Assembly (NCBI RefSeq): GCF_025118155.1
Contig: NW_026251393.1
Location: 186,001-250,000 of the forward strand
Length of the DNA stretch: 64,000 nt
Source: Cokeromyces recurvatus
Lineage: Eukaryota; Mucoromycota; Mucoromycetes; Mucorales; Mucoraceae
Reading direction: 5' to 3'
In this document: positions 1 through 12,769 of the stretch, piece after piece
Numbering within the stretch: the first letter of the stretch is position 1
Layout: each line of letters opens with the position of its first letter
Position numbers and translations under genes: made by a program
The notes under the pieces: model-generated
The model's input: the letters and a program-made list of their open reading frames with translations, nothing else
Told to the model about the DNA's origin: nothing
The model's database searches: none

Positions 1-837
1 GAACACGAAGATAAAAGAAGAATATGGAATCGAGATCTGATGGTAATACTAAATTTTAAAAAGATATTGACAAGCCTTAGAAATAATGGCAAGAGACATC
101 TCTTGTTTTCATGTCAAAAACAACAGTAACAACAATTATGATTATCCGCGTTAGTTATCGCTTTCGCTATTTCATGCAGATAAATATTGCTCTGAGCTTA
201 CTTGAAAATATTGGTGAGCCAATCGTTTTTCGGTTTTCCACCAATCATTTTTTTAGTATGCCCCAAATTATTTTTTTTTTATAATCACCATTCAAATTTC
301 TAAATTAACCAATATTTCCCAGCTTCACTGTATAAGGATTGACATTTAAATTTTTTCTTTTTGCCAGCCATTTGAAAAATAAATAAATTAATTAACGACG
401 TAAACTAAAATAGGATGCTTTACTACACAGTTAATATGTTATGATACACTAGAATAAATAGTATTACATAATATGAAGACAATTATTTTATTTTAGTAAT
501 ATGATTCCAAAAATGCCAAGGAACAGAAACGTCATAATTACTATTGTCAATCTACTTGGAGAATAAAGAAGGTGAAAGATAAACTACAACAAAGAGCTGA
601 GCACAAAAAAATATCCTAATTTAAAAATAATAATGTGTTCCATATTTTATTTTATTTTATTTTCCTCTTTCTTTTCTTTAATAGTTGCATTCAAAAGCAA
701 GAGAAATCTCTAATACTTTTTTCTTTCTTTATTTTATACCACATTTGTATATTCATCATCTCATTAGAGAATTTTTATATCTATATATATACATATATTC
801 CATTTATAACGATAATAAAAAAAAAGAACTTACTCGC
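1..837. other. Upstream region without a confirmed gene
   Basis: AT-rich DNA with T-runs. The first 44 bases are open in frame 1 (reads EHEDKRRIWNRDL) and are followed by a GTAATA donor-like site, so they could be the end of an exon. I could not connect them to the Sec7 gene that starts near 838. The stretch 685-837 is open in the Sec7 frame, but it is low-complexity and I regard it as 5' leader or intron. Confidence 0.4.
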
Positions 838-3449
838 ATGGCAGGTCCTAGCGATGAACAAAAAGAAGATGAATTTGCTTCTCAAGTACAAAAATTTGAT
901 TTTTGTGGAGAAGCAATAGATACCTCCTTAAGGTAAATGAGTCATAGGATATATATATATAACGTATTTATACATTTGTATAGAAAGCTACTTGCAAAGG
1001 TCTTATTACCAAAAGAAGCACAACAAATTGATAGAGCTATGGAAGTGTTTGCAAAACGTTATTATGAGTGTAATCCAACTTTAGTAGACAATCCAGGTAG
1101 GTAAATAAAGCTTTATAGACTTGGAGTCATTATTAATGTTTAATAGATGTTGTCTATGCAATCGCGTTTTCCATTTTATTATTACATACGGATGCTCATA
1201 ATAAAAATGTAAAACAAAAGATGAATAAAGACACCTTTATCATGAGAACAAAGATAATTGAAGGTGGAGAAACTGTTCCATACGAAATTTTGGATGTAAA
1301 GTAATTATTAACATAATATGTAAATTCAAGCTTAACATTGAAAAAAGGTTTGTTCATATATATATATGTATATGTATGTATGTGTATATATGTGTGTATA
1401 TATGTGTGTATATATGGTATATTATAGATTATGTATGATAATATTGTCATGTCAGAATTCACTTATGCTGATGATCATAAAGAATCAAATACTACTATAC
1501 CTATCACCCATACTTCTTGGTTTTCGAAACTAAAAAATAATAATGATTCGAATTTAATTCAGTCTTCTGTAAAGTATTATATACTGTTGACAATATAGTG
1601 TAAGCTAACATTTTATTATTATTATTCATTCTAGCCTGCTTTATTAGCTGATCTTAGTCAAAAATTAGAACATCTCATGCCTGCTGAAAATAGCTTCAGT
1701 TACAAACGGACCTTGAAGCCGATTCCAATTATGGATGTTCACTTTTCCTTTTTAAAGGCTAAATCATTATGTTTAGCAGGTGTCCGAAGTAGATATGAGA
1801 GTAATAGTAATATCAATACTTTTACCATTAGAGTGATAAAAGCTGGAATCATAGATAGGAAATATGAATTAACACAAGGTGGTAAAAGAGCAACAGCTCG
1901 TAGTTGGAGACCATTTGGTGTTATATTAAGTGGAAGTCAAATTATCTTTTTTGCTGATACATCTTCATTTCAAAATTGGTTAGAGGAGACACCACCACGA
2001 AGAAATAATAGCTTTCCCACACTTACTTCTTCTTCTGCTTCTTTAATTCCTACTACAGAATCTTCTGATAACTTCAATAGTCTTGCCTCTGGATCATCAC
2101 ATTTCACTCAAAAGAAAACAAATACAACTCAGTCTATACCCAATAACGTCAATAGTTCCTTTAGTCATACTCATTCGTATTTAAGACCTGTTCAGATTAT
2201 ATCATTATCTTATGCTGTTTGTATTTATGATGAAGAATATACAAAATACCCTCATGTATTTCGTTTAATTACCGGTGATGGTCAACAATTCTTATTTCGT
2301 ACTGAAGATGATAAAGAGATGGAAGACTGGATGTTAAAAATCAACTATGCAGCAACATTGAAAACAACAGGAATTCGAATGAGACCTATAACTACAATGC
2401 CATCTCTAGCTAAGAGATCCTTTTCATCTTCGGGTTACTCTAATTTGGCTAATCAACAAAAATATGCTGATCGTTTAAAAAGAGAGATGAAAGCAAATGA
2501 AAAAGTAGAAGAATTAACTATTCGGATTGATGAACAAGTAAAACTCTTGGATCGTGAGCTTCAATTACGTCGTAATCTTATGGTTCTTACACCTTACATA
2601 AGACCTACAAGAGATCGTATTCTGGCATTTGCTGATTCAGTTGGTAAAAGAATTAAGTCTAAACGAATTGAATTACAACGATTGCAATGTTATAGAGATT
2701 TTCTTGAATGTGAATTAGCTTGGTGTCATTCTCAAAATGAGCATCAAAAACAACAAAAATTAAGAAAAATGTCACTACCATTACCTTCGCACTCTTCTGA
2801 TGCTTATAGTGTGACTGATAATAATACAAAATCCTCTCATCATGCAATCCCTTTGACTGAAAAAAATAAAGGAACAGTCAAGAGATCAAGCGATATCGTC
2901 ACTACAGCACCTTCAACCAGTAGTACTAGTCTATCTTCAGCTTTATCATCTTCTACAATATCTTCAGGACAACATTTGCTAGATGATACTTTGTCAGCTA
3001 TTAGTGGTAATGAAGAAGAAGAAGATAATGATAGTCAACATGAATCCGAAAGAATCGCGAGTCATCATGATACAGCTAGTTATCATGATATCTTGCCAAC
3101 TTCTCAACCTCCTGCCTTTAAATTCCCTAAATCGATTATTGATGGCTTGTTCTCCTTTACAGATAGTGAAAAGAAGAAAAAGAATGTAAAAGTAGTAGTG
3201 ACAAAACCGGACAATAATGAAGACGTTAAAGAAACTGGATTAAAACAAATGATAAGACGTAGAAGTCAAAGTAATCCGATTTTTCCTAATAGTAATAACA
3301 AAAAGATACTATCTTTCTTGGAACTTTCCCCAATAAGAAGACAAAGAAGTGGATCAGAGGCATCCTCTGTGCAAGCTGATGATGATTATATGAGTGTAGT
3401 TATCGTAAATGATCAAGAAGAATCTCCAAACGATCAAAAAGATGAATAA
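838..3449 (+). CDS. Sec7-PH domain Arf guanine nucleotide exchange factor
   Basis: Proteins of this family load GTP onto Arf GTPases at membranes. Exons: 838-932, 984-1096, 1147-1295, 1428-1568, 1635-3449, all joining in frame (770 codons with stop). The first exons give the C-terminal half of a Sec7 domain, including the catalytic-loop region LPKEAQQIDR and the FSILLLHTDAHNKN helix, ending YDNIVMSEF. A PH domain follows (about residues 185-365) with a Ser/Thr-rich insert between its early and late strands, then a coiled-coil-like stretch (KVEELTIRIDEQ) and a Ser-rich, acidic tail. This arrangement matches the fungal Sec7-PH GEFs that carry the KETQQIDR signature. The N-terminal half of Sec7 is not visible. 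The ATG at 838 is only the first in-frame Met, so a 5' exon may be missing or the gene may be truncated. Confidence 0.85.
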
Positions 3450-6396
3450 TACGTGATTACTTATAATTGGCTAGAAAGTGTGAATTGCATGAAATAATAA
3501 TAATAAAAAAGGGGAAGGGGAAGAGGAGAATTGTTTCTACTCTGTATAACTGATAGTATAATAATAAAGGAGTTACTTTGGATAGTGACATCATCATGAA
3601 TACCTTTATTTCAAATAAGATTTTTATTCTATATTACATTTTTTTTGTTAATTAAATAAACATTGTATTAGCATTAACAAACTGATTTTAAGAGCTATCA
3701 ATATACAGGTTGAAAGAAAAAAAGCTCTTAATCATTATGCTTGTTCTTAGGAAAAAAAAAAAAAGAAGCCAAAATGGCCAGAGTTAAGTGAACTGCGAGA
3801 ACAAGCTATAAAACATATATAACAGCCCCCATTTGAAAGATATATTAGTAATACAAATGAAGTGACAATATCAACTACTGCTGTAACTACTTCCCCCTTT
3901 ATTAGAGACCTGTGATAGCAAAAGCTGGAGAATCAACAGTAATTTGGAAACATACAGCTACTGAAGAGAAAGATAAAAAAACTTGATGTCAAAAAAAGTT
4001 ATATACAACACCTTCCATTAGCATTAGATCCTTTACGAGAATTATCATCAAGAACGTCTACTTTCAACATTGTTCAATAAAAAATATCTTATATGCATAG
4101 CCTCTATAGTTTTTTATACTTTGAGTTCAGACATTATTAGTTCTTTTTTTCTAAATGAATCAAAAATAGATATTATGTTTATCTTGTATTAGATGACGTG
4201 AATTGGCAATGTAGACATAGATGATAAAGGTTTATTTACCAACTTTTCGAATTAAACTAAATTTTATAGTCTTTTTTAAAAAAAATAAAATAAAACTATA
4301 TATCTCTACTGGTTACAATCAACATTTATTCTACTGTTCCATTTCCCTTTATTTATTCAATGAATAAGTTGTTTACTGAGAAAAAGATAATCTGATAACA
4401 CAGCTTACAGCAAATAATTTATAATTTGATAAGAGACAGCTAATAAATATAATAACTCAATAGATAAATAAATACATTTTTACTTCAGACACTACTGTAG
4501 ATAAAATAAAAGGTATACATATATACAAGCTACTCTCAGATATTTCTATATAGTATTACTTGTTAATGCCCTTTTATATACTCAAAGACTAGAGTCAAAT
4601 ATACTAAAGTCTATAAATAGACAAAATTTATATAAGCAGCAATAAAGATGGGGAAAAAAGCTCCGTTTAAATAAATAAATAAATAAAAAAGGAGAAGCTG
4701 TAATACATTCAATATGTATGATGATCTAAACAGAGTCATATCGTTAAATCTTTCTAATAGAAAACAATAAGCCACAATAAATCACTGTGCCTGTTAGAAA
4801 CCTTTTGTTTATGTGAAAAAAAAATATAAATAGGGGAAGAAAAATAGATTTTTTTTGTTTTTTTTTTTTCTTTTCCTTTATGAAAGTGATATTCTGAGGA
4901 TATTGGTCACTATAAACAATAAATCGTCAGTGATATTCTCCGGATAATGGTCACTCTAAATAATAAATCCCCCCAGTGAAGTTATTTGGATGTATTGGTC
5001 ACTTAAAATATTCAATCCCGAGAGTATCTTTCATCTGGTGTTTTCACGTCTCTCGTTAAATAAAACTGTGAAAGGAAGCACATAATGATCAACCTCCACG
5101 ATTGGTTGCTTCTGGAAACAGTAGTCTTTTTTATTATATAGAGAAGCTACTGGCTAATTGGATCATTACCCCTTTTTTATTATTAATTATAAATGAAAAA
5201 AAAACTTTTATGTAATAACGACTTGTAGAAGATGATTCAATACTAACTAAATGAGCTTTGTAGTTACTTATGTACTGTATTGATTATCATCTTTATAAGT
5301 TGGTGTAAGGATTAACAAACAGGATTGTTAAATTAGTAATATCAATAAAAAAAACCAGGTTTTGGCTGTAATATTTTAATTAAAAATAGTGGTATAGACC
5401 ATCGTGATAATAGACATTTTGCACTATGAAGTTGTTACTAAAACAAAACAAAAGAATCAAACTCAATGACTGAGGGTTATATCAATTTACCAACAAAGCC
5501 TTTAAAAGGTATACTGAATAATTTTACCGTTAAAAAACAAATAAAGGGGTTAATTAAAAAGAGTATAATATTCAGGGTGATATCTCTATTAAGATATGCA
5601 TAAACTTGTATAATAAATCAACAAGACTGAACAATATATTTTTACAAGGCATGTAGTTAAAAAAAACTATTTCGCTTCTGGCTCCTCATCAATTTAAGCA
5701 AAATCAAAAAAAAAAATCAGAGTATTGAGGTAGATAAGAATATTGAAGTACCTGTTGATATTGATGTATTCCATCAAAATCCGATTAATTATAATAACCG
5801 TTTAATGATTAAAAATAATAAACAAATCTGTAAAAGGGATACTGTCAATTAGTGTGATATGCTTTTTTTTCCCAATGAGACAGACATACACTGTTAAAAA
5901 CACTGTTGAACTTGCTCAAAATTATGGGGATTCATCCCAAGGACAGAGCAGAATTGAGTTGCTGCATATGAGATAGATATAGAGAAAAGAAAAAAAAACA
6001 ATACCTTTCACAGTGAAAAATGGAAAAAGAGCATGCTAAGCTCATAACTAGGGCTTTTTTCCAGAAACAATTATTAGCTACAAACTCTGATTTAATATAT
6101 ACAGTTTATATATGAAGAGTTTGAGAGTTTAAGTCAAAGCAAGCCTATATTCTACAAGTTTAGGAAAGAAATTTATAATCTTAGTTTTACAAGAGTTCAC
6201 TGTCTTACTACAAAGCTTGATAGTGGAAACACTTTGAATAAAAAAAAAAGGGGATGGGTGTTCAAATATACGAGCTCAGATGCATATAATTCAAAATAAT
6301 GAATGATCTGAAAAAGGTACACCTGTAAATGTTGAAGTCTATACAGAAACTTGAACCTTTCATTGATAAAAACCAAGACAAAGACTTTTTTTCTAG
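3450..6396. other. Gene-poor stretch with decayed coding-like remnants
   Basis: No intact gene is seen. Short stretches read like broken exons (about 3775-4080 and 5880-6260 on the plus strand, for example KAGESTVIWKHTATEEKDK), but stops interrupt every frame and I recognise no family. The stretch also contains the 45-bp repeat trio at 4885-5019. The rest is AT-rich with homopolymer runs. Confidence 0.4.
4885..5019. repeat. Three tandem ~45-bp repeats with inverted pentamers
   Basis: Three imperfect copies start at 4885, 4929 and 4975. Each opens with AGTGA and, about 20 bases on, has GGTCACT, so AGTGA and TCACT form a small inverted pair in every unit. Each unit then ends in an AT-rich tail with TAAAT or AAATC. 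The copies are clearly related but diverged. A further inverted pair (CGAGAG / CTCTCG) follows at about 5018-5055. Function is unknown; a protein-binding array or a decayed transposon end are possibilities. Confidence 0.7.
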
Positions 6397-6835
6397 TTCA
6401 ATTGTTAGGATTAAAGATATCAAATGAAGAACCAATAAACAAAGCAATGTTTAAAGAAGAAGGTATGCTACAGATAATTCATTAGCGTATATATGATTCA
6501 TCTTTTACATATAGAAAATTCATTATTATCGGATGTCTTTCTTAATTTACAGACACATATTAAGGAACAAATGTTACATTTGAATATGGAACAAAAAGTT
6601 CTTTTAAAGCGTATTGCCTATGTAGATGAGCTAAGCTTAACAAATTTTCAAATAATGGTAGCTTCTTTACAGCAAGTCAGATTAGTAGCCGATAAGATAC
6701 CAGAAGGTAATAACAACTTTGATGTTCTTTTTTGTAGAACGAATTGTTTATCTCTATTATAGCTTTAATAATAAAAAAAACAAGCAGAAAAAGCTGAAAG
6801 TCAGGCTATGTCTGATCGTGACTTGTTACAAGCTT
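6397..6835 (+). CDS. Possible small coiled-coil protein gene (partial)
   Basis: Two adjacent exons splice in phase: 6397-6462 and 6515-6706, with a likely third from 6785. The predicted protein is helical: LKISNEEPINKAMFKEE, then ENSLLSDVFLNLQTHIK, then LKRIAYVDELSLTNFQIMVAS. The pattern of one long amphipathic helix faintly recalls BORC/BLOC-1 subunits (a BORCS5-like K-R-I-x-x-x-D segment), but that is only an impression. The third exon runs into a poly-T/poly-A tract at 6833-6860 and no clear ATG or stop was fixed. It could be a real small gene ending just before MDM31 or a fossil. Confidence 0.35.
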
Positions 6836-6929
6836 TTTTTTTTTTTAAAAAAAAAAATCTATCCATGCGGAAATTTGACTATTTTATGTGTATACATCAA
6901 CCCCTTGTGGATATATATTTTTTATAACG

Positions 6930-8133
6930 ATGTTTAGAAAATTAATAAGAAGAAGCCAAACGAGGCTATTTGAAAATGTAACAATAAAACGTCGTAAAAA
7001 TATATTATTAGCCCCCATGATGGCATACAACCTGGACTGTTCACATGAGCCAGCCAATAAAAAAACAACTACCATTCTTTCTGATCTATTATTACATCAA
7101 CTATCCATCGAGAAGAGAAAGAATAGCCGATTAACAGAATTGAATACCCAATCAAGACTCTTTATGAGTAGAGCATATATCTTGAGATTCCAACAAACTA
7201 GGCAGATTCACAGTAGTCAGTCAACTTCGAACACCAGCAGTAAAGAAGAACTATTAGCACAAGCACGAGGATTCTTTGATAGACTAAGGATTCGTATTAA
7301 ATATCCATTAATGCGTCAAATCCGTCCTTGGACATTAAATGATGCAACAGCCATGTTTTCATGGTTATTTTTAGGTCATACTGTTTGGCTTATGGTGGGT
7401 ACGACAAGTTTTGTAAGTTTAATACTTTGGTTAGCCAACTCATTACAATTTCAAGGTACTTTTTTTTTTTTTTTTATTTTGGAGAAATTCGAAAGAGAGA
7501 AAAATAAAACTAACTTTGTTTTTATTGTTAGAATGGATTGCATATCGTATTGGTAAATATTTAACATCGGCCACAGGTGCAACTGTTGTATTTGATTCTG
7601 CTATTTTGCCTAATTGGAAAGATGGCAAGATTCGATTTAATAATGTTAGAATATACCGCATGCCACGATCTGAACGTAAAAAATTTCAACGACGTGCAGC
7701 CCTATTAAGTACAGATGAAGAAATTGCACCATTGCCTATCAATGGAGATCTGAATGATCCATTAGCAGGCGTTGAGTTTGAAGAGGACGAAAAGGATAAT
7801 GAAGTATTAAGGAAATGGATGTGGTATGATCTTGTGATTGATCGAGTGGAAGTAACGTTGAGTTTAATGCGCTGGATGGATGGTAAAGGTCTAGTACAAA
7901 GTGCAGATATTCAAGGTGTGCGAGGTGTAATTGATCGTCGTCATGTACGCTGGGACCCTGATGTTCCATACGATCCTGTTACTGCTCGGCATAAATATAC
8001 CCCAGGAGATTTCGAATTAGAAAAATTAACTTTAGAAGATTTTTTGGTTACTGTATATCAACCTAATGGTTTTAGACCTTATCCAGTTTCTATATTTCAT
8101 GCTCAGTTAGATCGATTTAGAAAGCAATGGTAA

Positions 8134-8171
<38 letters not shown>

Positions 8172-9256
8172 TGTATTAATGTATATTGTCTTAGGTTATT
8201 CTATGATTTATTATGTGCAACATCTATAGTAGGCGCATTTGATAAGAGTTTATTTAGTGTGCATGCACCGCAATTAGAGAAGAGCGTTTTGGAGCAATCA
8301 GGTCATATAGACATGAATAAGGCTGGGTTTAGAAGTCATGATATTTATCATTACTATCCCTTCAAGAAACCAGATCCAAATGGTGTACTTGTAGGTGGAG
8401 GAACTGCTCAATTTGGTGTATTAACTGATAATGATATGAAAAAGCAAGGATATAAAAGAAAGGTAAAACCAAAAAAAAAAAAAACGGATAAACATATATA
8501 TTATATTCTATTTCTAAACAATTTATAACATATGTATAGTCTCGTTTGAGAATTGATGGAGTGAATATTGATCATATATTTCGTGGTGTAGAGGGACCCC
8601 CTGGTTGGATTACTTCAGGTACAGTAGATATTTCAGCAGATATTTATATTCCACAAGAAGCAGTTGAGGCAGATTCAACAGAATTATTACGTCAATTAGT
8701 GTATGAACTTACAGACCGAATTGAACTCTCACAGCCTGTAATCCTAGGTGCAGGTAATAATGGAGAAGAAATGCTTGTAGTTGTAGGTGGTCAGCGTGAG
8801 GATAGAAAGAAAAAGGAACCATCAGAGGATAATAACAATGCAAAGAAATTTGTTATGGATATGGATTTTCGTTTTAAAGATACCAAAGCTAGTGTCCCAC
8901 TCAAGACACCTGAATTAAGTTATCTTAATAATGCTCTTGTAAGGCCTATTGTGGGGTATATCTCGCGTAACAAAACTATTGTACCTATCAAAATTCGTGT
9001 TGTTATGGATTTGAGTAATTTTGATGGATCATGGACTCTTTATGATTCTACTTTGGGCGAAAGAATGGCAGAAAAGTTGGGGCAAGGTTTTGTTGATTTA
9101 ACATTGGATCAACAAGAGAGAAATAGAAGATTGAAACGTATTGGATTTTGGAGTATTAAGGAAATGTCACGAAATTTGATTAGCATTCATGATTTATTAC
9201 GTGGAAATTCTAGAGGTTTTTGGAGTTACTTGGGAACAAGTACATCGAATTATTAA
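6930..9256 (+). CDS. MDM31: Mitochondrial distribution and morphology protein MDM31-like
   Basis: The MDM31/MDM32 family are inner-mitochondrial-membrane proteins needed for mitochondrial shape, inheritance and phospholipid homeostasis. Exons: 6930-7455, 7532-8129, 8195-8462, 8540-9256, all in phase, giving 702 residues. The N terminus is basic and Arg-rich (MFRKLIRRSQTRLFENVTIKRR), as expected for a mitochondrial presequence. A membrane segment follows at about residues 140-170 (MFSWLFLGHTVWLMVGTTSF), then the family core with FDSAILPNWKDGKIRFNN and QWLFYDLLCATSIVGAFDKSLF. The ATG at 6930 was chosen because the open frame upstream of it lacks an ATG. The gene is convergent with the protoglobin gene, 277 bp away. 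Confidence 0.92.
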
Positions 9257-9533
9257 GCAAAGAAAAGAAAAATTATTTATTTTATGTACAATATTTATGT
9301 ATTATACCCACCCCACTACAACTACTACTTTCCTTTTCATCCATCATTATTATTATTTATAAAATAAAGATTTATACTGCATATTATTTTTACTCTCTAT
9401 TTGTTTATTTATTTATTTTTTTGGCATTAAGAAAAATAAAAAAAAGCTTGGTTTATAATGATAATTTATACAAGTGTAGATAATATTTATTATTATACAT
9501 TAAAAGTGAAATATAAAATTACAAAATAAATAA

Positions 9534-10262
9534 TTAATTTTTGTTACAAGACATCCAGACACCCAAACCACCAGCAATAATACCAATAAGAATAGAAATG
9601 ATATTCAAGTCACTAAAGAGATTTGTGCTAGACTTTTGTGCCTTCTTTTCAGCTGCAAACTTCTTTTGCATAGCTTCATTGAAATAAGGATTCATATAGT
9701 ATTTGGCATAGTAATCATTTTGAATCCACATTAACTTGTTAAATGCACTCAATACAACAGCTTCTTCTTCACGATCCAAGCCCAATTGAACAACGCCATT
9801 AATAATAGCAGATTCAACAAAACCCATCAAGGCATTAACGTGAACGTAGTCAACATTAATCTTACTCTTCTTTTCGGGGGTATCAGTATGGATCTTAGCA
9901 ACCCAGTCAAGATACTTGAGGAAACGATCATCATAAGGACCCTTAAGGATACGAAGCAAGTACTTACCCAAAAAGTTCTTACGGAACTGAATTTGAGGAT
10001 GATCTAAAGTTAATTCATCCAAAGAGTTAGCAACTTCACCAGTAAAGCCTTCGTTCTTGGGCAAGAAATATCTCTTGGTGATATCAAATTCAAATTGCTT
10101 GACATAGACAGAGTCAACGATAGCAGGTACAAGGGGACGCATTCTTTCAGCTACACTTTCAATAGCCTTAATATCCTTTTCACCGAAACCCATGTAGGCA
10201 GCTACATATTCAAAACGATACTTGTCATCAGTATATAACTTCTTTTCATCGATGTGTTGCAT
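9534..10262 (-). CDS. Protoglobin-domain protein with C-terminal membrane anchor
   Basis: Single-exon gene of 242 residues, unusual among these intron-rich neighbours. Residues about 10-190 match the protoglobin / globin-coupled-sensor fold: RFEYVAAYMGFGEKDI near the start, YLDWVAKIHTD in the middle (His125 is the candidate heme-ligating proximal histidine), then HVNALMGFVESAI and KLMWIQNDYYAKYY. A charged linker (KKFAAEKKAQKSS) leads to a hydrophobic stretch at about residues 220-236 (ISILIGIIAGGLGVWM) and a short polar tail, the layout of a tail-anchored protein facing the cytosol. Family members bind heme and diatomic gases; the role here is unknown. No histidine kinase or methyl-accepting output domain is attached. 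Confidence 0.88.
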   Translation of the reverse strand: MQHIDEKKLYTDDKYRFEYVAAYMGFGEKDIKAIESVAERMRPLVPAIVDSVYVKQFEFDITKRYFLPKNEGFTGEVANSLDELTLDHPQIQFRKNFLGKYLLRILKGPYDDRFLKYLDWVAKIHTDTPEKKSKINVDYVHVNALMGFVESAIINGVVQLGLDREEEAVVLSAFNKLMWIQNDYYAKYYMNPYFNEAMQKKFAAEKKAQKSSTNLFSDLNIISILIGIIAGGLGVWMSCNKN

Positions 10263-10487
10263 GGTAGTAGTAGTTTTCTTTTTTAATTATTAAGAGTGGA
10301 GTAAAATAACAATTTTAATAACTAAAATCTGAACAATAAGATTGTTGGCTTTATATATGTTTATAACAATAAGATTGAGTTTCACTTTTTAACAAACAAT
10401 GGAGTTATAATTTCGGGGTTCTTCGGTCAACGGACAAAATTACAGCTTCTATTGTTCAAACTTTTTTTTTTTATTATTATTATTTTT
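10263..10487. promoter_or_regulatory. Upstream region of the protoglobin gene
   Basis: 225 bp of AT-rich DNA between the protoglobin start codon and the left end of the inverted-repeat element at 10.49 kb. It includes a short, more GC-rich block (GGGGTTCTTCGGTCAACGG, about 10415-10433). No defined binding site can be named. The nearby insertion may have replaced distal promoter sequence. Confidence 0.4.
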
Positions 10488-10675
10488 TAATTAATAATAA
10501 TACAATGGATTCCTGGACCAAACTCGGTTTCATTTTATAAATATAATCTTTTTTTTTTAAGGCATAATTTTGACTTTTTCTCGGCAAAATGCTTCTTTTA
10601 AGACGCGTCGTTTTTTTTAATTTTTTTAATTTTAATTATTTTATTACCTTAATTATTCAAGTTATTTTAATTACT

Positions 10676-10677
<2 letters not shown>
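10488..10677 (+). repeat. Left terminal inverted repeat of element A
   Basis: Pairs with 12942-13155 in inverted orientation. The shared landmarks, in order, are ACAATGGATTCCTGGACC, GGCATAATTTTGACTTTTTC, GACGCGTCG and the inner boundary TTACTGC. A poly-A run follows just inside. Confidence 0.85.
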
Positions 10678-10710
<33 letters not shown>

Positions 10711-12769
10711 TAATGATTTTCAACAAGATGCATGTCGGAGACTGAATAAAACTTTATTGTTTATCTGATTTTAGAAGATACAATAAAATAAACAAAAGTA
10801 TACTAAAAGATTATAATGTGGTGTAAGCTTCAAAAGATATTTCAAATGCATTATTTTATTTTTTATTTTTTATTTTATTTTATTTTTTTACTGCATCAAA
10901 AGTGAACAATGACAAGTAGCTTGTATAATTTATAATGAGGTAATATCTTTTCTTATCTTTCACTCTCCCCTCTTTTAGCAAGTCTCATAATACTATTACT
11001 GGAGCTAGAAGCAGCACCTTCAATTGTTTGCATAATAGAGCTCATTGGCTTTTTCTTTTTTTTTCTTTGTAAGCAGAGTTTTTTATTATATACTCTGATT
11101 GTTCTCTTTTGAGATTATATTTAGTTGATACGAAGTCTAGATTTATTAATGAATAGAAACAAATTATATCTTTTTGTACCATAGTGTTGTTATAAATCAA
11201 CTACCTCATAAATAATATAGCGTGATACCTAAATACAATTTACATTTACGATAATTACATAATATAACGACATGCTACCTGTGTTATTCAAACATATATG
11301 AATATCTGTAAAATATATTTTTTTTTCGTCTTTAATAACATTTTGATATTTCCACAAGTACACTTTATATATACATATATAAATATAATAATATTCTAAC
11401 GCGTTTCAAAAGATGTAGAGGAAAGATGCAAATAGTATAAATATTAACTTATTTGATAAAATATGCCCTATTACGTTATAGTAAAATTGTTAGGGAATGT
11501 ATTTATCTCTATTGTATCCATATGTTATTGAAGTATTTATTACCGAATTATAAATAATGAAATATACTGTTTTTTTTTCCTTTATAGAATAAGCATTCAA
11601 TAAATATATACACCTATATATGTGTATATATTAAATAAGCCCTTACATATTTATGTATACAACCTATCATAATTTTTTTAAAGTTTCCAACTTGAAGTAG
11701 TTTAACATTAACTTTATCCAAATATATACAAAAAGTTTAATTTTTTTTTCTTTTTTAAAAAAAAAATTGACTAACTCCCTGGAGTGTATTCCTATAGTCA
11801 TAATCAAGTATTGCACAACACTGAATGCCCTTTACACCAAAGTCTGAAGAGAAGTATATCTATCACAATTCATATCTGTAGTATACTCCGCACAGTCTAG
11901 TCCCTGATAGTAACAGGACATGACTTTTATCTGATATAAGCAACATTATTAATAAAAAGATAAAGGTCTTTATATATAAATGTATATGTGTATATTCAAG
12001 TAGTAGCCGCAGATTATGATCATAAGATGTATAGTTTTCATCTAACTTAGATTTAATGAACAATGACAATGAAAAGGGTAAACTGTGAGCTTTATAGTTG
12101 ATGAGGCTGACAAAGAGCTCAAGTTCGATATCATCAACTCAATAATCTCAGATATTACATATTAAGTATGTATCAATCGCGTATCATTTAGAAATCTTAT
12201 AACTAGATGTTCATAAGCTTCAAATTCATATTCAAAAAAAAATTATGTAGAAACTTATATAAATAAGTCATAATAATATGCAAAATTGTAAATATAAATG
12301 ATATCATTTCATGAAAACAAATATAGAAGGCAGCATAAATAGAACTGTTGTCAATGTAAATTAACTTTGAATTCTGTGCTTCCACTCTCAATTTACTGGA
12401 TGTTTGAAAACTCCGCCCAGTTTTTTGAAAAAATATTGGACCTTTGTGTCTGGGTTCCAAAAATATAGTTGTTCCACTTTTTCTCGTACCTGTTTTAAGT
12501 GCAAAAGACAAGTCTGTGAAAACTCTGTATAGTTCGTAATACAATGTATATAATTGGTTTTAATGCTCAAAATACTGCTATTAAAACTGAATGTTGTATA
12601 ATGAACATTATCCTGTGAAGTACAATATCCTAATAACCTCCTTATTATTTAAATAAATATTGGTTTTTTTTAATTTAAGGACGACTACATGCATAACAAC
12701 TCTCTCATTTTTTCACTTTCTCTCACTTTTCCTCACTTTTCACTCTCTCACCAAGAAAAAAATAAAAAC

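Noticed and set aside
635..919. Phe-rich open frame before the Sec7 exons
   Set aside because: Uses a non-ATG start and runs in a different frame from the conserved Sec7 residues.
4650..5200. CRISPR array or riboswitch as explanation of the 45-bp repeats
   Set aside because: Eukaryotic genome, only three diverged contiguous units without unique spacers, and no conserved aptamer core.
7739..7969. Minus-strand open frame inside MDM31
   Set aside because: Antisense shadow of a well-supported exon.
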